From Geotalea toluenoxydans JCM 15764 (lineage in GTDB: Bacteria; Desulfobacterota; Desulfuromonadia; Geobacterales; Geobacteraceae), in NCBI RefSeq assembly GCF_001311985.1, contig NZ_BBCJ01000027.1, forward strand, positions 1-64,000: 64,000 bases of DNA, written 5' to 3'. Under the pieces are notes generated by a model. The model did not search any database and was not told where the DNA came from. It saw only the letters and a list, made by a program, of their open reading frames with translations. Below, piece by piece: positions 20,292 through 31,708 of the stretch. Position 1 is the first letter of the stretch; each line of letters opens with the position of its first letter. A program made the position numbers and the translations under genes.

Positions 20292-21133
20292 ATGGCCGAT
20301 GAGAAAGTCCTGCCGTTTATAGAACATCTGGTGGAGCTGCGAAAACGGCTCATCATTTCCTTCATTGCCGTTGTAATCGGCATGGGAATATCATGGAACT
20401 TTTCCAATGTTCTGCTCAATTTTATCGAGAAACCACTCTCAGGCAAGACCTATCTGACCGACCTTAAAAAACAGGTCTATAACGAGGTGAAGGAACGCTA
20501 TCCCTCGATCTACAGCCGCTATAAACTGGATGAAGAGTTCAAGACCCCCGCAAAGGAGAGGGTACTCAATTACAGTGCGCCCCTTGAGCCTTTCTTTATC
20601 CAGTGCAAGATTTCCATCATTGCCGGATTGATCCTGGTGCTGCCGGTGCTTTTCCATCAGGTGTGGCTGTTTGTGGCGCCGGGGTTGACCGGCAGGGAAC
20701 GGAGAATGGTCGTCCCATTCGTTACGGCCAGTACCATCAGCTTCTGCGTCGGTGCAGCATTTTTTCTCATCGTCATCTGGCCGGTTATCATCAATTTTTC
20801 CCTTTCCTATGAGGCACAGGGACTTCAGAGCTGGTTCAATCTCAGCGCCTACGTCAACTTCTGTCTCCGCCTGATCCTCATGTTCGGCTGATCTTCGAGC
20901 TGCCGGTGCTGGCCCTTTTGCTGGCCCGATTCGGCATCGTCAACTACCAGATGCTGGCCAGAAACCGCAAATACGCCCTCCTGGCCAGCTCCATAGTAGC
21001 GGCCTTCCATGCGGACCTGATCACCATGTTTGTCATCATGGTGCCACTGTACCTCATGTACGAGGTCAGTGTCTGGGTGGCGCTTGTCTTCGGCAAAAAG
21101 AAAATCAATCCGAGCGAAAACGGGGCAGGCTGA
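20292..21133 (+). CDS. tatC: Sec-independent translocase subunit TatC
   Basis: Polytopic inner-membrane receptor for twin-arginine signal peptides. About 280 aa, six transmembrane helices. The N-terminus has the conserved FIEHLVELRKRLIIS. The loop between TM1 and TM2 is about 35 residues longer than in E. coli TatC and highly charged (KKQVYNEVKERYPSIYSRYK). A base is missing near 20888, just after LRLILMFG; repair continues as LIFELPVLALLLARFG. The pre-TM6 segment reads AAFHADLITMFVIMVPLYL. tatA/tatB are not in the window. The start follows GAGGG. Confidence 0.9.
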
Positions 21134-21156
21134 ACCTTTGGCTTCAGACTAAATCT

Positions 21157-22116
21157 ATGAGAATAATAAAAGACCTTTCCCAGATAACAGAGCCATTGAC
21201 CAATGCCGTGGTCACTGTCGGCAATTTCGATGGTGTACACCTGGGGCATCGGGAAATATTCCGCAAGGTAAAAAAGGCTGCAGCCGATTCGGGAGGAGTG
21301 TCGGTAGTCGTGACATTTATCCCCCATCCGTTGAAGGTGCTGGCTCCCCAGAAAAGCCCGCAGTTGATCAACACCTATGCCGAGAAGGAAACACTTATCG
21401 AGGCATCGGGCATCGATTATCTGGTGGAAATTGCCTTTGATCATCAATTTGCCTCGACCACAGCCAGGGATTTTGTCGCAAATATTCTGGTTGGCAAGCT
21501 GGGGATGAGCAAGCTGATCATAGGCTACGATTATGCGTTTGGCCGCAACCGTGAAGGCAATGTGTCGCTGCTTACCCTTTTGGGAGATGAATTTTCCTTT
21601 AAGGTCGAAGAGCTGAAACCGATAAGCAATGGGAGTACCATTTTCAGCAGCACTGCCATCAGAAAGATGATCGCAAGCGGCGACGTCAAGGGGGTAGTTC
21701 CCCTGCTGGGGAGGCATTTCTCGGTAGGTGGCACGGTCGTCCACGGCCATCACCGCGGCAAGGGGCTTGGTTTCCCCACGGCAAACCTGGAGACGGAAAA
21801 GGAGTTGCTGCCCAAAGACGGTGTTTATGCGGTCAAGGTGAAAGTGGATGGTGTTTTTTATGCCGGCGCCTGTAACATCGGAACCAATCCCACGTTCAAA
21901 AACCACGCCTTGTCCGTCGAGGTCTTTCTCTTCGACTTCGAGGGGGATCTCTACCAGAAGGAAATCAGGGTCTACTTCATCGACAGGGTCCGCGATGAAA
22001 AAAGCTTTGCGGACGTTTCTTCCCTGCAGCAGGCCATAGCCGATGATATTCAGCGGTGCCGTGACATTTTGAGCAAGGCTTTCGTTATCGAATATGACGA
22101 ATATCTGAAGGATTGA
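21157..22116 (+). CDS. ribF: Bifunctional riboflavin kinase / FAD synthetase
   Basis: Converts riboflavin to FMN and then FAD. 319 aa, intact. The N-terminal nucleotidyltransferase domain has GNFDGVHLGHRE (HxGH-type, residues 23-34) and STAIRKMI. The C-terminal riboflavin kinase domain from about residue 190 has RGKGLGFPTANLE and NIGTNPTF. Length and domain order match the bacterial family. It lies 23 nt after tatC, and its stop overlaps the next start (TTGA). Confidence 0.93.
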   Translation: MRIIKDLSQITEPLTNAVVTVGNFDGVHLGHREIFRKVKKAAADSGGVSVVVTFIPHPLKVLAPQKSPQLINTYAEKETLIEASGIDYLVEIAFDHQFASTTARDFVANILVGKLGMSKLIIGYDYAFGRNREGNVSLLTLLGDEFSFKVEELKPISNGSTIFSSTAIRKMIASGDVKGVVPLLGRHFSVGGTVVHGHHRGKGLGFPTANLETEKELLPKDGVYAVKVKVDGVFYAGACNIGTNPTFKNHALSVEVFLFDFEGDLYQKEIRVYFIDRVRDEKSFADVSSLQQAIADDIQRCRDILSKAFVIEYDEYLKD

Positions 22117-23138
22117 ACTTGTCCGGAAAAACGATCGACAAAAAGCTTCTGGCGGGGGTAGGAATCAGCCTTTGCTTCATGGTGCTGCTCTTTCGCAAGA
22201 TAGACTTCGACAAGGTATTGCTGGCCTTCAGGGCGATGGACTACCGCTATCTGTTGCCCGTGGTGTTCCTGACGTTCGTCAGTTACTATCTGCGAGCGGT
22301 ACGGTGGAAATATCTGCTTTTGCCCATCAAGCGGACAGCCATGGCAAACCTTTTCCCCGCCACCATTATCGGCTACATGGCAAACAACATCCTACCGGCG
22401 CGATTGGGTGAATTCGTCAGGGCATATGTTCTGGGACAGAAAGAGGAGATCGAAACCAGCGCCGTTTTTGCGACGCTGGTGGTGGACCGGCTCTTCGACG
22501 GTTTCACCGTTCTGCTCATACTGCTCATAACCTTTTTTACCGTCAAGCTGCCGGCCGGCATGGAAAATGTCCAGGATGGCCTGAAAATGGGAGGCTACGT
22601 CACCCTCGGCGTTTACCTTGTGGTGCTGTCATTTCTCTTTCTGCTGAAAAAGAGAACCATGCGCACCATACATGTGGTGGGCGTATTGCTGAGACCTTTC
22701 CCGGTCAAGGTTTCAGAGAAGGTAATACCTCTCCTGGGGTCATTCATCTCCGGCATTCGTCTCTCTTCCAGGCCCTCGGAAATACTCATCCTCCTGTTTA
22801 CTTCCTTCGCTGTCTGGGCCACCTGCATCTGGCCGTTGCATCTGATTCTTCAGTCGTTCAACATAACTCTGCCCATTACCGCTTCCATGCTGATCATGGT
22901 TTTTCTGGTCTTTGCCGTTATGGTGCCGGCGTCGCCGGGCTATGTGGGAACTTACCACGCAGCGTGCGTTTATGGCCTAATGGCATTCAACATTCCCAAG
23001 GAGCAGTCTCTCAGTGTGGCTCTGGTTATGCACGGGACCGGTTTTTTCCCCGTGATCGTGGCAGGATTCTACTATCTCTGGCGCGACAAGGTTTCTCTGA
23101 AAAAAATAAGCGAAAACAGTGGCCAAAGGAGAAATTGA
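22113..23138 (+). CDS. Flippase-like / lysylphosphatidylglycerol synthase TM-domain protein
   Basis: Integral membrane protein of 341 aa with about eight hydrophobic segments. It matches the UPF0104/LPG-synthase transmembrane family through FLTFVSYYLRAVRWKYLLLP, NNILPARLGEFVRAY and ATLVVDRLFDG. There is no C-terminal aminoacyl-transferase domain, so lysylation of lipids is not expected. Members are usually considered lipid- or glycolipid-handling transporters. It starts at TTG 22113, overlapping the ribF stop, and is followed directly by a DUF2723 membrane protein, so a glycolipid or protein-glycosylation job is possible. Confidence 0.78.
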   Translation: MNLSGKTIDKKLLAGVGISLCFMVLLFRKIDFDKVLLAFRAMDYRYLLPVVFLTFVSYYLRAVRWKYLLLPIKRTAMANLFPATIIGYMANNILPARLGEFVRAYVLGQKEEIETSAVFATLVVDRLFDGFTVLLILLITFFTVKLPAGMENVQDGLKMGGYVTLGVYLVVLSFLFLLKKRTMRTIHVVGVLLRPFPVKVSEKVIPLLGSFISGIRLSSRPSEILILLFTSFAVWATCIWPLHLILQSFNITLPITASMLIMVFLVFAVMVPASPGYVGTYHAACVYGLMAFNIPKEQSLSVALVMHGTGFFPVIVAGFYYLWRDKVSLKKISENSGQRRN

Positions 23139-25000
23139 TTGAGTAATTTCAGGTGGACTGAGAGAATTGATCCATTTGCGGTGCTTGCCTTTACGGTACC
23201 GCTTACCATTTATCTGCTGACTCTCGCTCCCAGTGTCACATTCTTTGACAGCGGCGAATTTCTCACTGCCATCTTCTCCCTCGGTACCGCCCACTCCCCT
23301 GGCTACCCGTTGTTTGTCAACTATGCCAAACCTTTTACCTATCTGCCCTTTGGCAGTATTGCCTTTCGTGTGAACTTTGCCACTGCTGTTTCTGCAGCTG
23401 CTGCTTGCTATGGCGTTTATCTCATTGTCTGTCATCTGCTGGCCGGAGAAGAATTGGCTGCAAATACCAGGCAGTCCGAAATTTATAAAAAAATCATCGC
23501 TCTCTGTGCTGCAACCAGCTTTGCCTTTTCAGCCAGACTCTGGCTGCAGTCCAATCACGACAAGCCTTACCCTCTGATAGCCTTCTTGTCCGCAATGGTC
23601 TTCTATCTTCTGCTTCTCTGGAGAGATCGTTACCGTCAGGGAGAGGAGCATTCGGCCTATATCTATTTGGGTGCTTTCCTTTGCGGACTGGCTTTTGGCG
23701 CCCATCAGACGATCGTTCTTTTGCTACCTTCCTATGCGTTCCTTATTCTTTCCATGAACTGGCGCCTGATCTGGCGGATCAAGGAATTTATCCTTGCCCT
23801 GTTCTTCGGTGTCCTCGGGTTTGCGGTTCATCTTCATTTGCCGGTCAGGGCGATGCAAAACCCGCTTCTCAACTGGGGTGATTCGAAGACCTTGACCCAG
23901 TTTCTCTGGAACCTGCTGCGCAGGGGGTACCCTTCGGAAAAGCCGGTGAGGGACCTGAGCCTGCTTTGGGACCAGATAAATGCCTTCAATATACCCTATG
24001 AATTTACCTGGGTCGGGCTGGTACTGGTTTTAATCGGAGTCTTTGCTTTCCTGAAAAAAAGACGGGACGAGATTCTGGCTTACCTGATAGGCATCCTGTT
24101 TTTTCTGCTGGTTATTGCTGGGTATTTCAATACCCCCCTTGAAATGATTTTCCTTACAGAGGAATTTTTCACCCCTCTGTATTTGCTTTCTGCGGTCATC
24201 ATCGGCCTGGGGCTTTTTGCCTGGTGCAGAATACACTGGCTCTAATTCCCTCCCAAATTGTCTCGACCTTGCCCGTTAAAACAGCTGTCACACTTTTCCT
24301 GCTTGCTTTTCCAGCAACTGTATGCGCCCTGCACTACGTTGAAAACGACCAACATGAAAACTATATAGCCTATGATTATGCCAGCAACACCCTTCGGTCC
24401 CTGCCACAGGGCGCCATTCTCTTCACTTGGGGTGACAGCGGCGCGTTTCCGCTCTGGTACCTGCAGGGCGTGGAAAAAATGCGAGAAGACCTGGATCTTC
24501 CCCATACTCCACATCTGGTTTTCAACTGGTACCTCGACACTTTTCCCCAGCTCTTCCGACACAGCATGCTCAGGTCCATTCCACTGGAGTCGCAGGCCCC
24601 GGAAAATGCACTGCAACTGGTCATTGTGGAACAATACGACCGAAGGCCGGTCTTTGTGGATTTCTCCACCCGCTACTCGATTGAGTTTCCGGATTACCGG
24701 CTTTTACAACGGGGTATCTGCTATCAATTGATTCGAGGAAAGGGGGAAGAGCTTTACCCCGATCTCACCGTCTGGGACAACTATATCCTGCGTGGCATTT
24801 CCGGTGAGATGTTTTTCCGCGACCTGGACACGGGCAAGGCAATCCTCATTTATGCAAACAGTCATCTGGAATCTGGAGAAACATTGCTGCGAATGCGCCA
24901 GCTTGGTCAGGGGGTGGCGGAATTGCGGGCTGCTGAGAGAATCGCACCGCAGATGCAGATGCAGGTAGCACAGATCCTCAGTGGGTACGGAATCAGATGA
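23139..25000 (+). CDS. DUF2723 membrane protein (mannosyltransferase-like)
   Basis: About 620 aa after repair. The first 400 residues are a GT-C-like membrane domain with the DUF2723 signature (LAPSVTFFDSGEFLTAIFSL, GTAHSPGYPLF) that resembles the acidic loop of protein O-mannosyltransferases. The C-terminal part is soluble and carries FTWGDSGAFPLWYLQ. One base is lost near 24232; after it the frame continues as ALIPSQIVSTL. The start is TTG 23139, immediately after the previous stop. The substrate is not known for the family. The ribF-flippase-DUF2723-aroE order suggests one transcript. Confidence 0.75.
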
Positions 25001-25867
25001 AACCAGCAATCTCAGGTTTGACAAAGGTTCTCGGAATCATAGGCTCACCGCTGAGCCATTCCCTTTCTCCGCTCATGCATAATGCTGCCCTTGATGCGCT
25101 TGGCCTTGATTATGTCTATGTTCCTTTTCCTGTCTCTCCAGATCGGTTGGGAGAGGCGATCCAAGGATTGAAAAGCCTGGGGATAGTCGGCTTCAATGTG
25201 ACTATCCCCCATAAATCGGCCATTATTCCATATCTTGACAGATTGAGCCAGAGGCTGAGTTGGCGGGGGCTGTCAATACCGTCAACAGGGAAGGGGACCT
25301 GCTGGTGGGATATAACACTGATGGCGCCGGTCTGTTGGTTTCCCTGAAAGAAGACTTGGCATTTGAGCCTGGCGGAGCGAAGGTTCTCATTCTCGGGGCT
25401 GGTGGCGCCGCAAGGGGCGCCCTTGCTGCCCTTGGCAATGGGGGGGCGGTTTCGATCACTGTGGCAAACAGAAACAGAGAGAAGGCAAATGAGCTGATCG
25501 GCCACTTTGCAGGGGTGTTCAATAAGATCGAATTCCATTCCATTTCTTTGGAGGTGCTCTCATCGGCAGAGCACTTGCAACGGTTCGATCTGGTGATCAA
25601 TACCACATCGGTGGGAATGGATAATACGTCTTTTAACGGATTTTCCGGATCTTCAATAAAAGGGGTATCTGCCTCCTTTTACGACATGGTCTATGCACCT
25701 CCATAACCCCCTTTCTTGAGTTGGCCCGCATACACGGGTGCGGAACGGCCAACGGCCTTGGCATGCTTGCGGCACAAGGAGAAATTGCTTTTTCACACTG
25801 GACCGGCTTAGCTCCCCCGGGAGGCCTTATGAAAAGCTGTCTTTTGACGGCGGTGAAGGGGAACTAA
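24997..25867 (+). CDS. aroE: Shikimate dehydrogenase
   Basis: NADPH-dependent reduction of 3-dehydroshikimate to shikimate in aromatic amino-acid synthesis. About 290 aa after repair. The substrate motif is SHSLSPLMHN; catalytic Lys is in NVTIPHK and catalytic Asp in YNTDGAG. The nucleotide-binding loop is GAGGAARGA. Also present are TVANRN and NTTSVGM. Two one-base losses break it: G near 25250 (SQEAELAGAVNT) and C near 25703 (YAPPITPFLELA). It overlaps the DUF2723 gene by 4 nt. In Geobacter this gene commonly precedes the pilus operon. Confidence 0.9.
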
Positions 25868-25870
25868 TGC

Positions 25871-25899
25871 TTGACTTAATAGCTGTTACAAAATACTAT
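25871..25899 (+). promoter_or_regulatory. Sigma-70 promoter of the pilus operon
   Basis: TTGACT (25871-25876), a 17-nt spacer, and TACTAT (25894-25899), only 3 nt after the aroE stop and 37 nt before the pilB start. Both boxes match five of six and four of six consensus bases. This gives pilB-T-C-S-R a promoter separate from aroE. Confidence 0.6.
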
Positions 25900-25935
25900 T
25901 CGTAGGGTTCGACTTAATCAATCTGAGGGTTTCTT

Positions 25936-27642
25936 ATGCATGTAAGCAGGCTGGGAGAGCTCCTGGTCAAAAACAACATCATAACCAAAGAGCAGTTGAC
26001 CAACGCGCTCCAGGAACAGAAGGAGGCGGGCGGCCAGCAGCGCTTGGGTTCTATTCTCATAAAGAACGGTCTTATCTCCGAACCTGACCTGACATCCTTT
26101 CTCTCCAAGCAATACGGCTTCCCTTCCATAAACCTGCAGGACTTTGAAGTCGACCCTGCTGTCGTCAAGATTATTCCAGTCGACATTGCCCAGAAGTACC
26201 AGATCGTGCCGGTGAACAGATCAGGTGGCACCCTGATCATCGCCATGTGCGATCCTTCCAATATATTCGCCATAGATGACATCAAGTTCATGACCGGCTA
26301 CAACATTGAAGTGGTTGTGGCGTCTGAAACCTCGATCAAAGCTGCCATTGACAAGCTGTATGATCAGTCGGCCTCCCTGGCCGATGTGATGAACGATTTT
26401 GAGCTGGATGACCTGGAAGTTGTCGGGGATGAAGAGGACATAGATGTCTCGTCCCTTGAGCGGGCCACAGAGGATGCTCCGGTTGTCAAACTGGTGAACC
26501 TGATCCTTACCGACGCGATTAAGAAGAAGGCCAGTGACATTCACATAGAGCCATATGAAAGAAGTTTCAGAGTCAGATACAGGATTGACGGCATTTTGTA
26601 TGAAGTCATGAAACCGCCGATGAAGCTGAAAAATGCCATTACTTCGAGAATCAAGATCATGGCCGAGCTGGACATCGCCGAACGCCGCCTGCCACAGGAC
26701 GGCCGCATCAAGATCAAGCTGGGTGGGGGCAAGGACATGGATTTTCGCGTCTCCGTTCTGCCTACATTGTTTGGCGAAAAGATCGTTATGCGGCTTCTGG
26801 ACAAATCGAACCTGCAGCTGGATATGACCAAGCTGGGCTATGAAGAAGAAGCCCTGGCGGCCTTTCAAAAGGAGATCCATAAGCCGTTTGGTATGGTACT
26901 TGTTACCGGCCCCACCGGCAGCGGCAAAACCGTATCGCTTTACTCAGCCTTATCCGAGCTCAACAAGATAAGTGAAAATATATCAACTGCCGAGGACCCG
27001 GTCGAATTCAACTTTGCCGGGATAAACCAGGTGCAGATGCACGAGGATATCGGTCTCAACTTTGCCGCAGCCCTCCGTTCATTTTTGCGCCAGGACCCGG
27101 ACATCATCATGATCGGCGAAATCCGCGATTTCGAAACTGCTGAAATCGGCGTCAAGGCGGCATTGACCGGCCATATGGTCCTTTCCACCCTGCACACCAA
27201 CGATGCACCGTCCACTATCAACCGTCTGTTGAACATGGGCATTGAACCCTTTCTCGTTGCCTCTGCAGTAAACCTGATTACAGCACAGCGGCTCGCCAGA
27301 AGGGTATGTTCAGAGTGTAAGGTCATCGATGAAATCCCTGTCAACGCTTTGATCACCGCAGGCGTTCCAGCCGAGGAAGCCTCCTCCTTTGTCTGCTACA
27401 AGGGGGCGGGTTGCCCCAAATGCAACGGTACCGGTTACAAGGGGAGGGTTGGTTTTTACCAGGTCATGCCCATGCTGGAAGAAATACGGGAACTGATCCT
27501 CAACGGTGCGAACACAGCCGAGATCAAGCGGGAGTCCATGCGCCTGGGCATAAAAACCATGCGCCAATCGGGGCTGACCAAGCTGAAGGAAGGGGTTACG
27601 TCTTTCGAAGAGGTGCTGCGGGTAACCGTTGCTGACGATTAG
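25936..27642 (+). CDS. pilB: Type IV pilus assembly ATPase PilB
   Basis: Hexameric motor that drives pilus extension at the inner membrane. 568 aa, intact. An N-terminal MshE/T2SSE-N domain (about 1-150) begins MHVSRLGELLVKNNIITKEQ. The ATPase core has Walker A GPTGSGKT at about 325-332, an Asp-box/Walker B with QDPDIIMIGEIRD, and a His box STLHTNDAPST. A four-cysteine zinc site is formed by CSEC and CPKC near residues 456-497. It is the first gene of the pilus operon, 16 nt before pilT. Confidence 0.95.
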   Translation: MHVSRLGELLVKNNIITKEQLTNALQEQKEAGGQQRLGSILIKNGLISEPDLTSFLSKQYGFPSINLQDFEVDPAVVKIIPVDIAQKYQIVPVNRSGGTLIIAMCDPSNIFAIDDIKFMTGYNIEVVVASETSIKAAIDKLYDQSASLADVMNDFELDDLEVVGDEEDIDVSSLERATEDAPVVKLVNLILTDAIKKKASDIHIEPYERSFRVRYRIDGILYEVMKPPMKLKNAITSRIKIMAELDIAERRLPQDGRIKIKLGGGKDMDFRVSVLPTLFGEKIVMRLLDKSNLQLDMTKLGYEEEALAAFQKEIHKPFGMVLVTGPTGSGKTVSLYSALSELNKISENISTAEDPVEFNFAGINQVQMHEDIGLNFAAALRSFLRQDPDIIMIGEIRDFETAEIGVKAALTGHMVLSTLHTNDAPSTINRLLNMGIEPFLVASAVNLITAQRLARRVCSECKVIDEIPVNALITAGVPAEEASSFVCYKGAGCPKCNGTGYKGRVGFYQVMPMLEEIRELILNGANTAEIKRESMRLGIKTMRQSGLTKLKEGVTSFEEVLRVTVADD

Positions 27643-27657
27643 GGGGTAAATCCAAAG

Positions 27658-28748
27658 ATGGCTAATTTACATCAATTACTGAAAGAACTGGTTGAGCGAG
27701 GTGGCTCGGACCTCCACATCACGACCAATACTCCACCCCAGATAAGGATCGACGGCAAGGTCACCCCGATGGATTTTCCTCCGCTAACTGCCATCGAAAC
27801 AAAACAACTCTGTTACAGCATTCTCACTGATGCACAGAAACACAAATTCGAAGAAGAGAGCGAGCTGGATCTGTCCTTTGGCGTCAAAGGGCTGTCACGG
27901 TTCAGGGGCAATGTCTTCGTCCAGCGTGGCGCAGTGGCCGGGGTGTTCAGGGTCATTCCCTATAAAATTCTCACCTTTGAGGAACTGGGCCTGCCGCCGG
28001 TCGTAAAAGACCTGTCCGAGCGGCCGAGAGGCTTGATATTGGTTACCGGGCCTACCGGCAGCGGCAAATCAACCACCCTTGCGTCAATCATCGACAAGAT
28101 CAACACCGACCGTCACGATCATATCATCACCATTGAAGACCCCATCGAGTACCTGCATCCCCACAAGGGTTGTCTGGTCAACCAGCGCGAAGTCGGTGCC
28201 GATACTAAAAGCTTCAAAAATGCCCTGAAATACGTGCTGCGCCAGGATCCTGATATTGTGCTTGTCGGTGAGCTGCGAGACCTTGAAACCATTGAAGCGG
28301 CCTTGACCCTTGCAGAAACCGGCCATCTCTGTTTCGCTACTCTGCATACCAACTCCTGTGCCCAGACCATCAACCGCATCATAGATGTGTTTCCGCCTTA
28401 TCAGCAGACCCAGGTAAGGACACAACTCTCCTTCGTTCTTGAGGGGGTGCTGTCCCAGACCCTCATCCCCAAAATGAATGGGGAGGTAGAGCACTGGCCC
28501 TGGAGGTAATGGTGCCGAACCCGGCCATCCGCAACCTGATCCGGGAAGATAAAGTACATCAGATCTATTCCCAGATGCAGGTCGGACAGGACAAATTCGG
28601 CATGCAGACCATGAACCAGTGTCTGTTCAGCCTTTATAAGAGACGTATCATATCCGTTGATGATGCTTTGGGAAGATCCCCTGAGCCGGATGAACTGAAA
28701 CAGATGATTTCCGCCGGCGCCATGCAAAATGTCCAACGGAGATCGTGA
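27658..28748 (+). CDS. pilT: Type IV pilus retraction ATPase PilT
   Basis: Motor that depolymerises the pilus. About 363 aa after repair, the usual PilT length. Walker A is GPTGSGKS at about 131-138. ITIEDPIEYLH, LRQDPDIVLVGELRDLE and CFATLHTNSC follow. The PilT-specific C-terminal helix has NLIREDKVHQIYSQMQ. A run of four G at about 28480-28483 should be five, giving MNGGGRALALEVMVPNPA. Its position between pilB and pilC corresponds to pilT4 of Geobacter. Confidence 0.93.
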
Positions 28749-28816
28749 ATTGTATAAATCAATGGCTTCAAACGTGCTGACTGATCCGAGCAGAAGTCAT
28801 GGAGACGGGAGGGAAG

Positions 28817-30033
28817 ATGCCTAAATTTGATTGGGAAGCAAGAAGCAAATCCGGATCAGCGCAAAAGGGTGTCATGGAGGCTCCGAGTGTCGCATGGTGG
28901 AAGCACAGCTGAAGAAGTACGGCTTTACCGGCATAACTATAAAGGAAGCCGGCAAAGGCCTCAGTTTCAAAATAAAATTTCCGGGTGGCGGGAAAAAGAT
29001 CGAAACCAAGGACCTCGTTGTCTTCACCCGCCAGTTTGCGACGATGATTGACTCCGGCCTGCCGCTGGTACAATGTCTGGATATCCTTTCAAGCCAGCAG
29101 GAAAACAAGACCTTCAAGGAAATCCTGATAAAAGTCAAGGAAAGCGTGGAAAGTGGTTCGACCTTCGCCGATGCTCTGTCAAAACACCCCAAGGCCTTCG
29201 ACCAGCTTTACGTGAATCTTGTTGCTGCAGGGGAGGCTGGTGGTATTTTGGATACCATTCTTAACCGGCTCGCGGCCTACATAGAAAAGGCGATGAAGCT
29301 GAAAAAGCAAGTGAAGGGGGCAATGGTCTATCCCATTACCATCATGGCCATTGCCGTTATCGTTGTTGGTGTCATTCTTGTCTTTGTTATCCCCACCTTT
29401 GCCAAGATGTTTGCGGATTTTGGCGGTGAACTGCCTGCGCCGACTAAATTCGTTATTGCCCTCAGTAATTTCCTTAAAAAGTATATTATCGTTATCATTG
29501 CTGCTTTTTTTGCTGCGAAAGTAGCTTTCAGCAAATACTATGCAACGGCAAGTGGACGTAAAGCCATCGACCAGCTGGCCTTGAAACTGCCGGTTGTTGG
29601 TCCCCTCATCAGGAAAGTTTCCACTGCCAAGTTCACCAGGACCCTCGGTACGATGATCAGCAGCGGTGTGCCGATCATGGACGGTCTAGAAATTGTTGCC
29701 AAGACTGCCGGCAACGTCGTAGTAGAGAAAGCCATTTATGACGTCCGTCAGGCCATATCCGAAGGTAAAACCATGGCCGAGCCCTTGGCCGCTTGCGGTG
29801 TCTTTCCCCCCATGGTTGTGCAAATGATCTCTGTCGGTGAGGCAACAGGCGCCATGGATGCCATGTTGAATAAGATTGCCGATTTCTATGACGATGAGGT
29901 TGATGATGCCGTCGGTGCACTGACCTCAATGATGGAACCTCTGCTCATGGTCTTTCTCGGGACGACCGTAGGGGGGCTGGTTATTGCCATGTACCTGCCG
30001 ATTTTCAAACTTGCCGGTGCCGTCGGCGGTTAG
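28817..30033 (+). CDS. pilC: Type IV pilus inner-membrane platform protein PilC
   Basis: Polytopic GspF-family protein that connects the motors to the pilin base. About 405 aa. The N-terminus is MPKFDWEARSKSGSAQKGVM after GGGAGGG. Two T2SSF domains follow: FTRQFATMIDSGLPLVQCLD and KFTRTLGTMISSGVPIMDGL. Three hydrophobic helices are visible. One base is lost near 28893 (SVAMVEAQLKKYG). The gene is followed after 2 nt by pilS. Confidence 0.93.
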
Positions 30034-30035
30034 AA

Positions 30036-31682
30036 ATGGCCGACAAAAAAAGGTTATTCTGGTTCATATTTCTGAGAGTGGTGGTGGTCTCTTTCTTTCT
30101 GGTTTCCACCATCATTCTCGATATAAAAGAGCCTGATTCTTTAGGTAATGTTGCCTTTCACGGATTGATAAAGCTGATCATTGCCACCTATGCTTTTTCG
30201 ATAATTTCTTTATTTGCCTTAAAGTTCTCAGAAAAGGTCAGCAGTGCACTTACCTATGGCCAGATCATCTGGGACGTTGCTCTTGTTACTCTCCTTTTGA
30301 TCTTCACCGGTGGCGTCAATTCACCGTACTCATTCCTATACTTTCTTTCGATCATCAACGCCAGCGTCTTTCTTGCTCGAAGAGAAGCCTACTATACCGC
30401 CTCCCTCTGCGGTATTCTCTATGGCGGCATCATCGATCTGCAATACTTTGGCAGGCTGGCACCATTCGGTCTAAGTCAGTATCCGATACAGCAATATGGT
30501 ATTCGCTATCTTTTTTACACCATCTTCCTCAATATTGCTGCGTACTACCTTACTGCGTTCCTTGCCGGGCATCTTTCGGAGCGTGCAAGGGTAAGTGAAA
30601 CGGCCCTTCAGGACAAAGTAGTCGATTACGAAGAACTGGAGAGGCTGAGTACGTCAATTGTATCCACACTTAACAGCGGCCTATTGACCATAAACCAAGA
30701 GGGGAATATCCGCGTTTTCAACCCGTTTGCCGAGATGTTGACCGGCATAAATCAGGATCAAGCCTACGATCGCCATTTGGTTGACGTAATTCCGGGTTTT
30801 GCCAACTTCATCGACAAATTTTATGAACCGGTACAAGACGAAGTTGACTTTTTCGACGAGAGCGGCAAAAGAAAGATTTTCGGTTTCAAATCTGTCCCTT
30901 TGACTGATAAAGACGGTTTTGTGATGGGGGTCATATTGGATTTTCAGGACCTGACCCAGTATAAGCAGATGGAAGCAAAGCTGAAAAGAGCTGACCGCCT
31001 TGCTGCTGTGGGCGAGCTTTCTGCCCGCATGGCCCATGAGATCAGGAATCCCTTGGCTTCCATTAGTGGCGCAGTGCAGCTAATTGCACAAAGCGGCGAG
31101 ACCTGTCCCAAGGATAAGCAACTCCTGGAGATCGTGCTACGCGAGACCGACCGTTTGAATGAGTTGATCCGCGACTTCCTCGAATACGCACGTCCTACTC
31201 CACCCGCAATAGTTAAATTGGATCTGGAGGCACTGATTGCGGATCTGTCATCGCTGCTGAAAACCGATCATAGATTTGCAGGGGTCTCAATTAAGACACA
31301 GATTCCCGTGGGGGCTGCAATTGCTTTTGACCCCCAGCAATGTAAGCAGGTGTTTTGGAATCTATTGGTTAATGCAGCTGAGGCTTTGACTGGACAAGGG
31401 GAAATAGATGTCAGGGCAGAAATAATAACTGATTCCGCATCAGGCATTGCTATTGGTGATGTAGTAAAGATCGAGGTATCGGACAACGGCATAGGCATGG
31501 ATCCGAAGGATGTAGGAAGTGTCTTCGAGCCTTTTTTTACTACCAAACCCAATGGTACCGGTCTTGGACTGGCTACTGTCTACAGGATTATAGAAAGCCA
31601 CGGCGGGATTATTTTTGTGGACAGCAAGCCTGGCTACGGAACAAAATTTGTTATTTTTTTGCCCCAGTTGGTTGAAGCTTAG
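30036..31682 (+). CDS. pilS: Sensor histidine kinase PilS
   Basis: Membrane kinase that controls pilin transcription through PilR. 548 aa, intact. About six hydrophobic segments fill residues 8-185. A PAS domain follows ([20 protein letters not shown]). HisKA has phospho-accepting His334 in [17 protein letters not shown]. The ATPase domain has [21 protein letters not shown] and [10 protein letters not shown]. It lies between pilC and pilR, as in other Geobacter and in Pseudomonas. Confidence 0.92.
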   Translation: MADKKRLFWFIFLRVVVVSFFLVSTIILDIKEPDSLGNVAFHGLIKLIIATYAFSIISLFALKFSEKVSSALTYGQIIWDVALVTLLLIFTGGVNSPYSFLYFLSIINASVFLARREAYYTASLCGILYGGIIDLQYFGRLAPFGLSQYPIQQYGIRYLFYTIFLNIAAYYLTAFLAGHLSERARVSETALQDKVVDYEELERLSTSIVSTLNSGLLTINQEGNIRVFNPFAEMLTGINQDQAYDRHLVDVIPGFANFIDKFYEPVQDEVDFFDESGKRKIFGFKSVPLTDKDGFVMGVILDFQDLTQYKQMEAKLKRADRLAAVGELSARMAHEIRNPLASISGAVQLIAQSGETCPKDKQLLEIVLRETDRLNELIRDFLEYARPTPPAIVKLDLEALIADLSSLLKTDHRFAGVSIKTQIPVGAAIAFDPQQCKQVFWNLLVNAAEALTGQGEIDVRAEIITDSASGIAIGDVVKIEVSDNGIGMDPKDVGSVFEPFFTTKPNGTGLGLATVYRIIESHGGIIFVDSKPGYGTKFVIFLPQLVEA

Positions 31683-31708
31683 CAGAAATAAGGCACAGAG
31701 GGGGTTGC

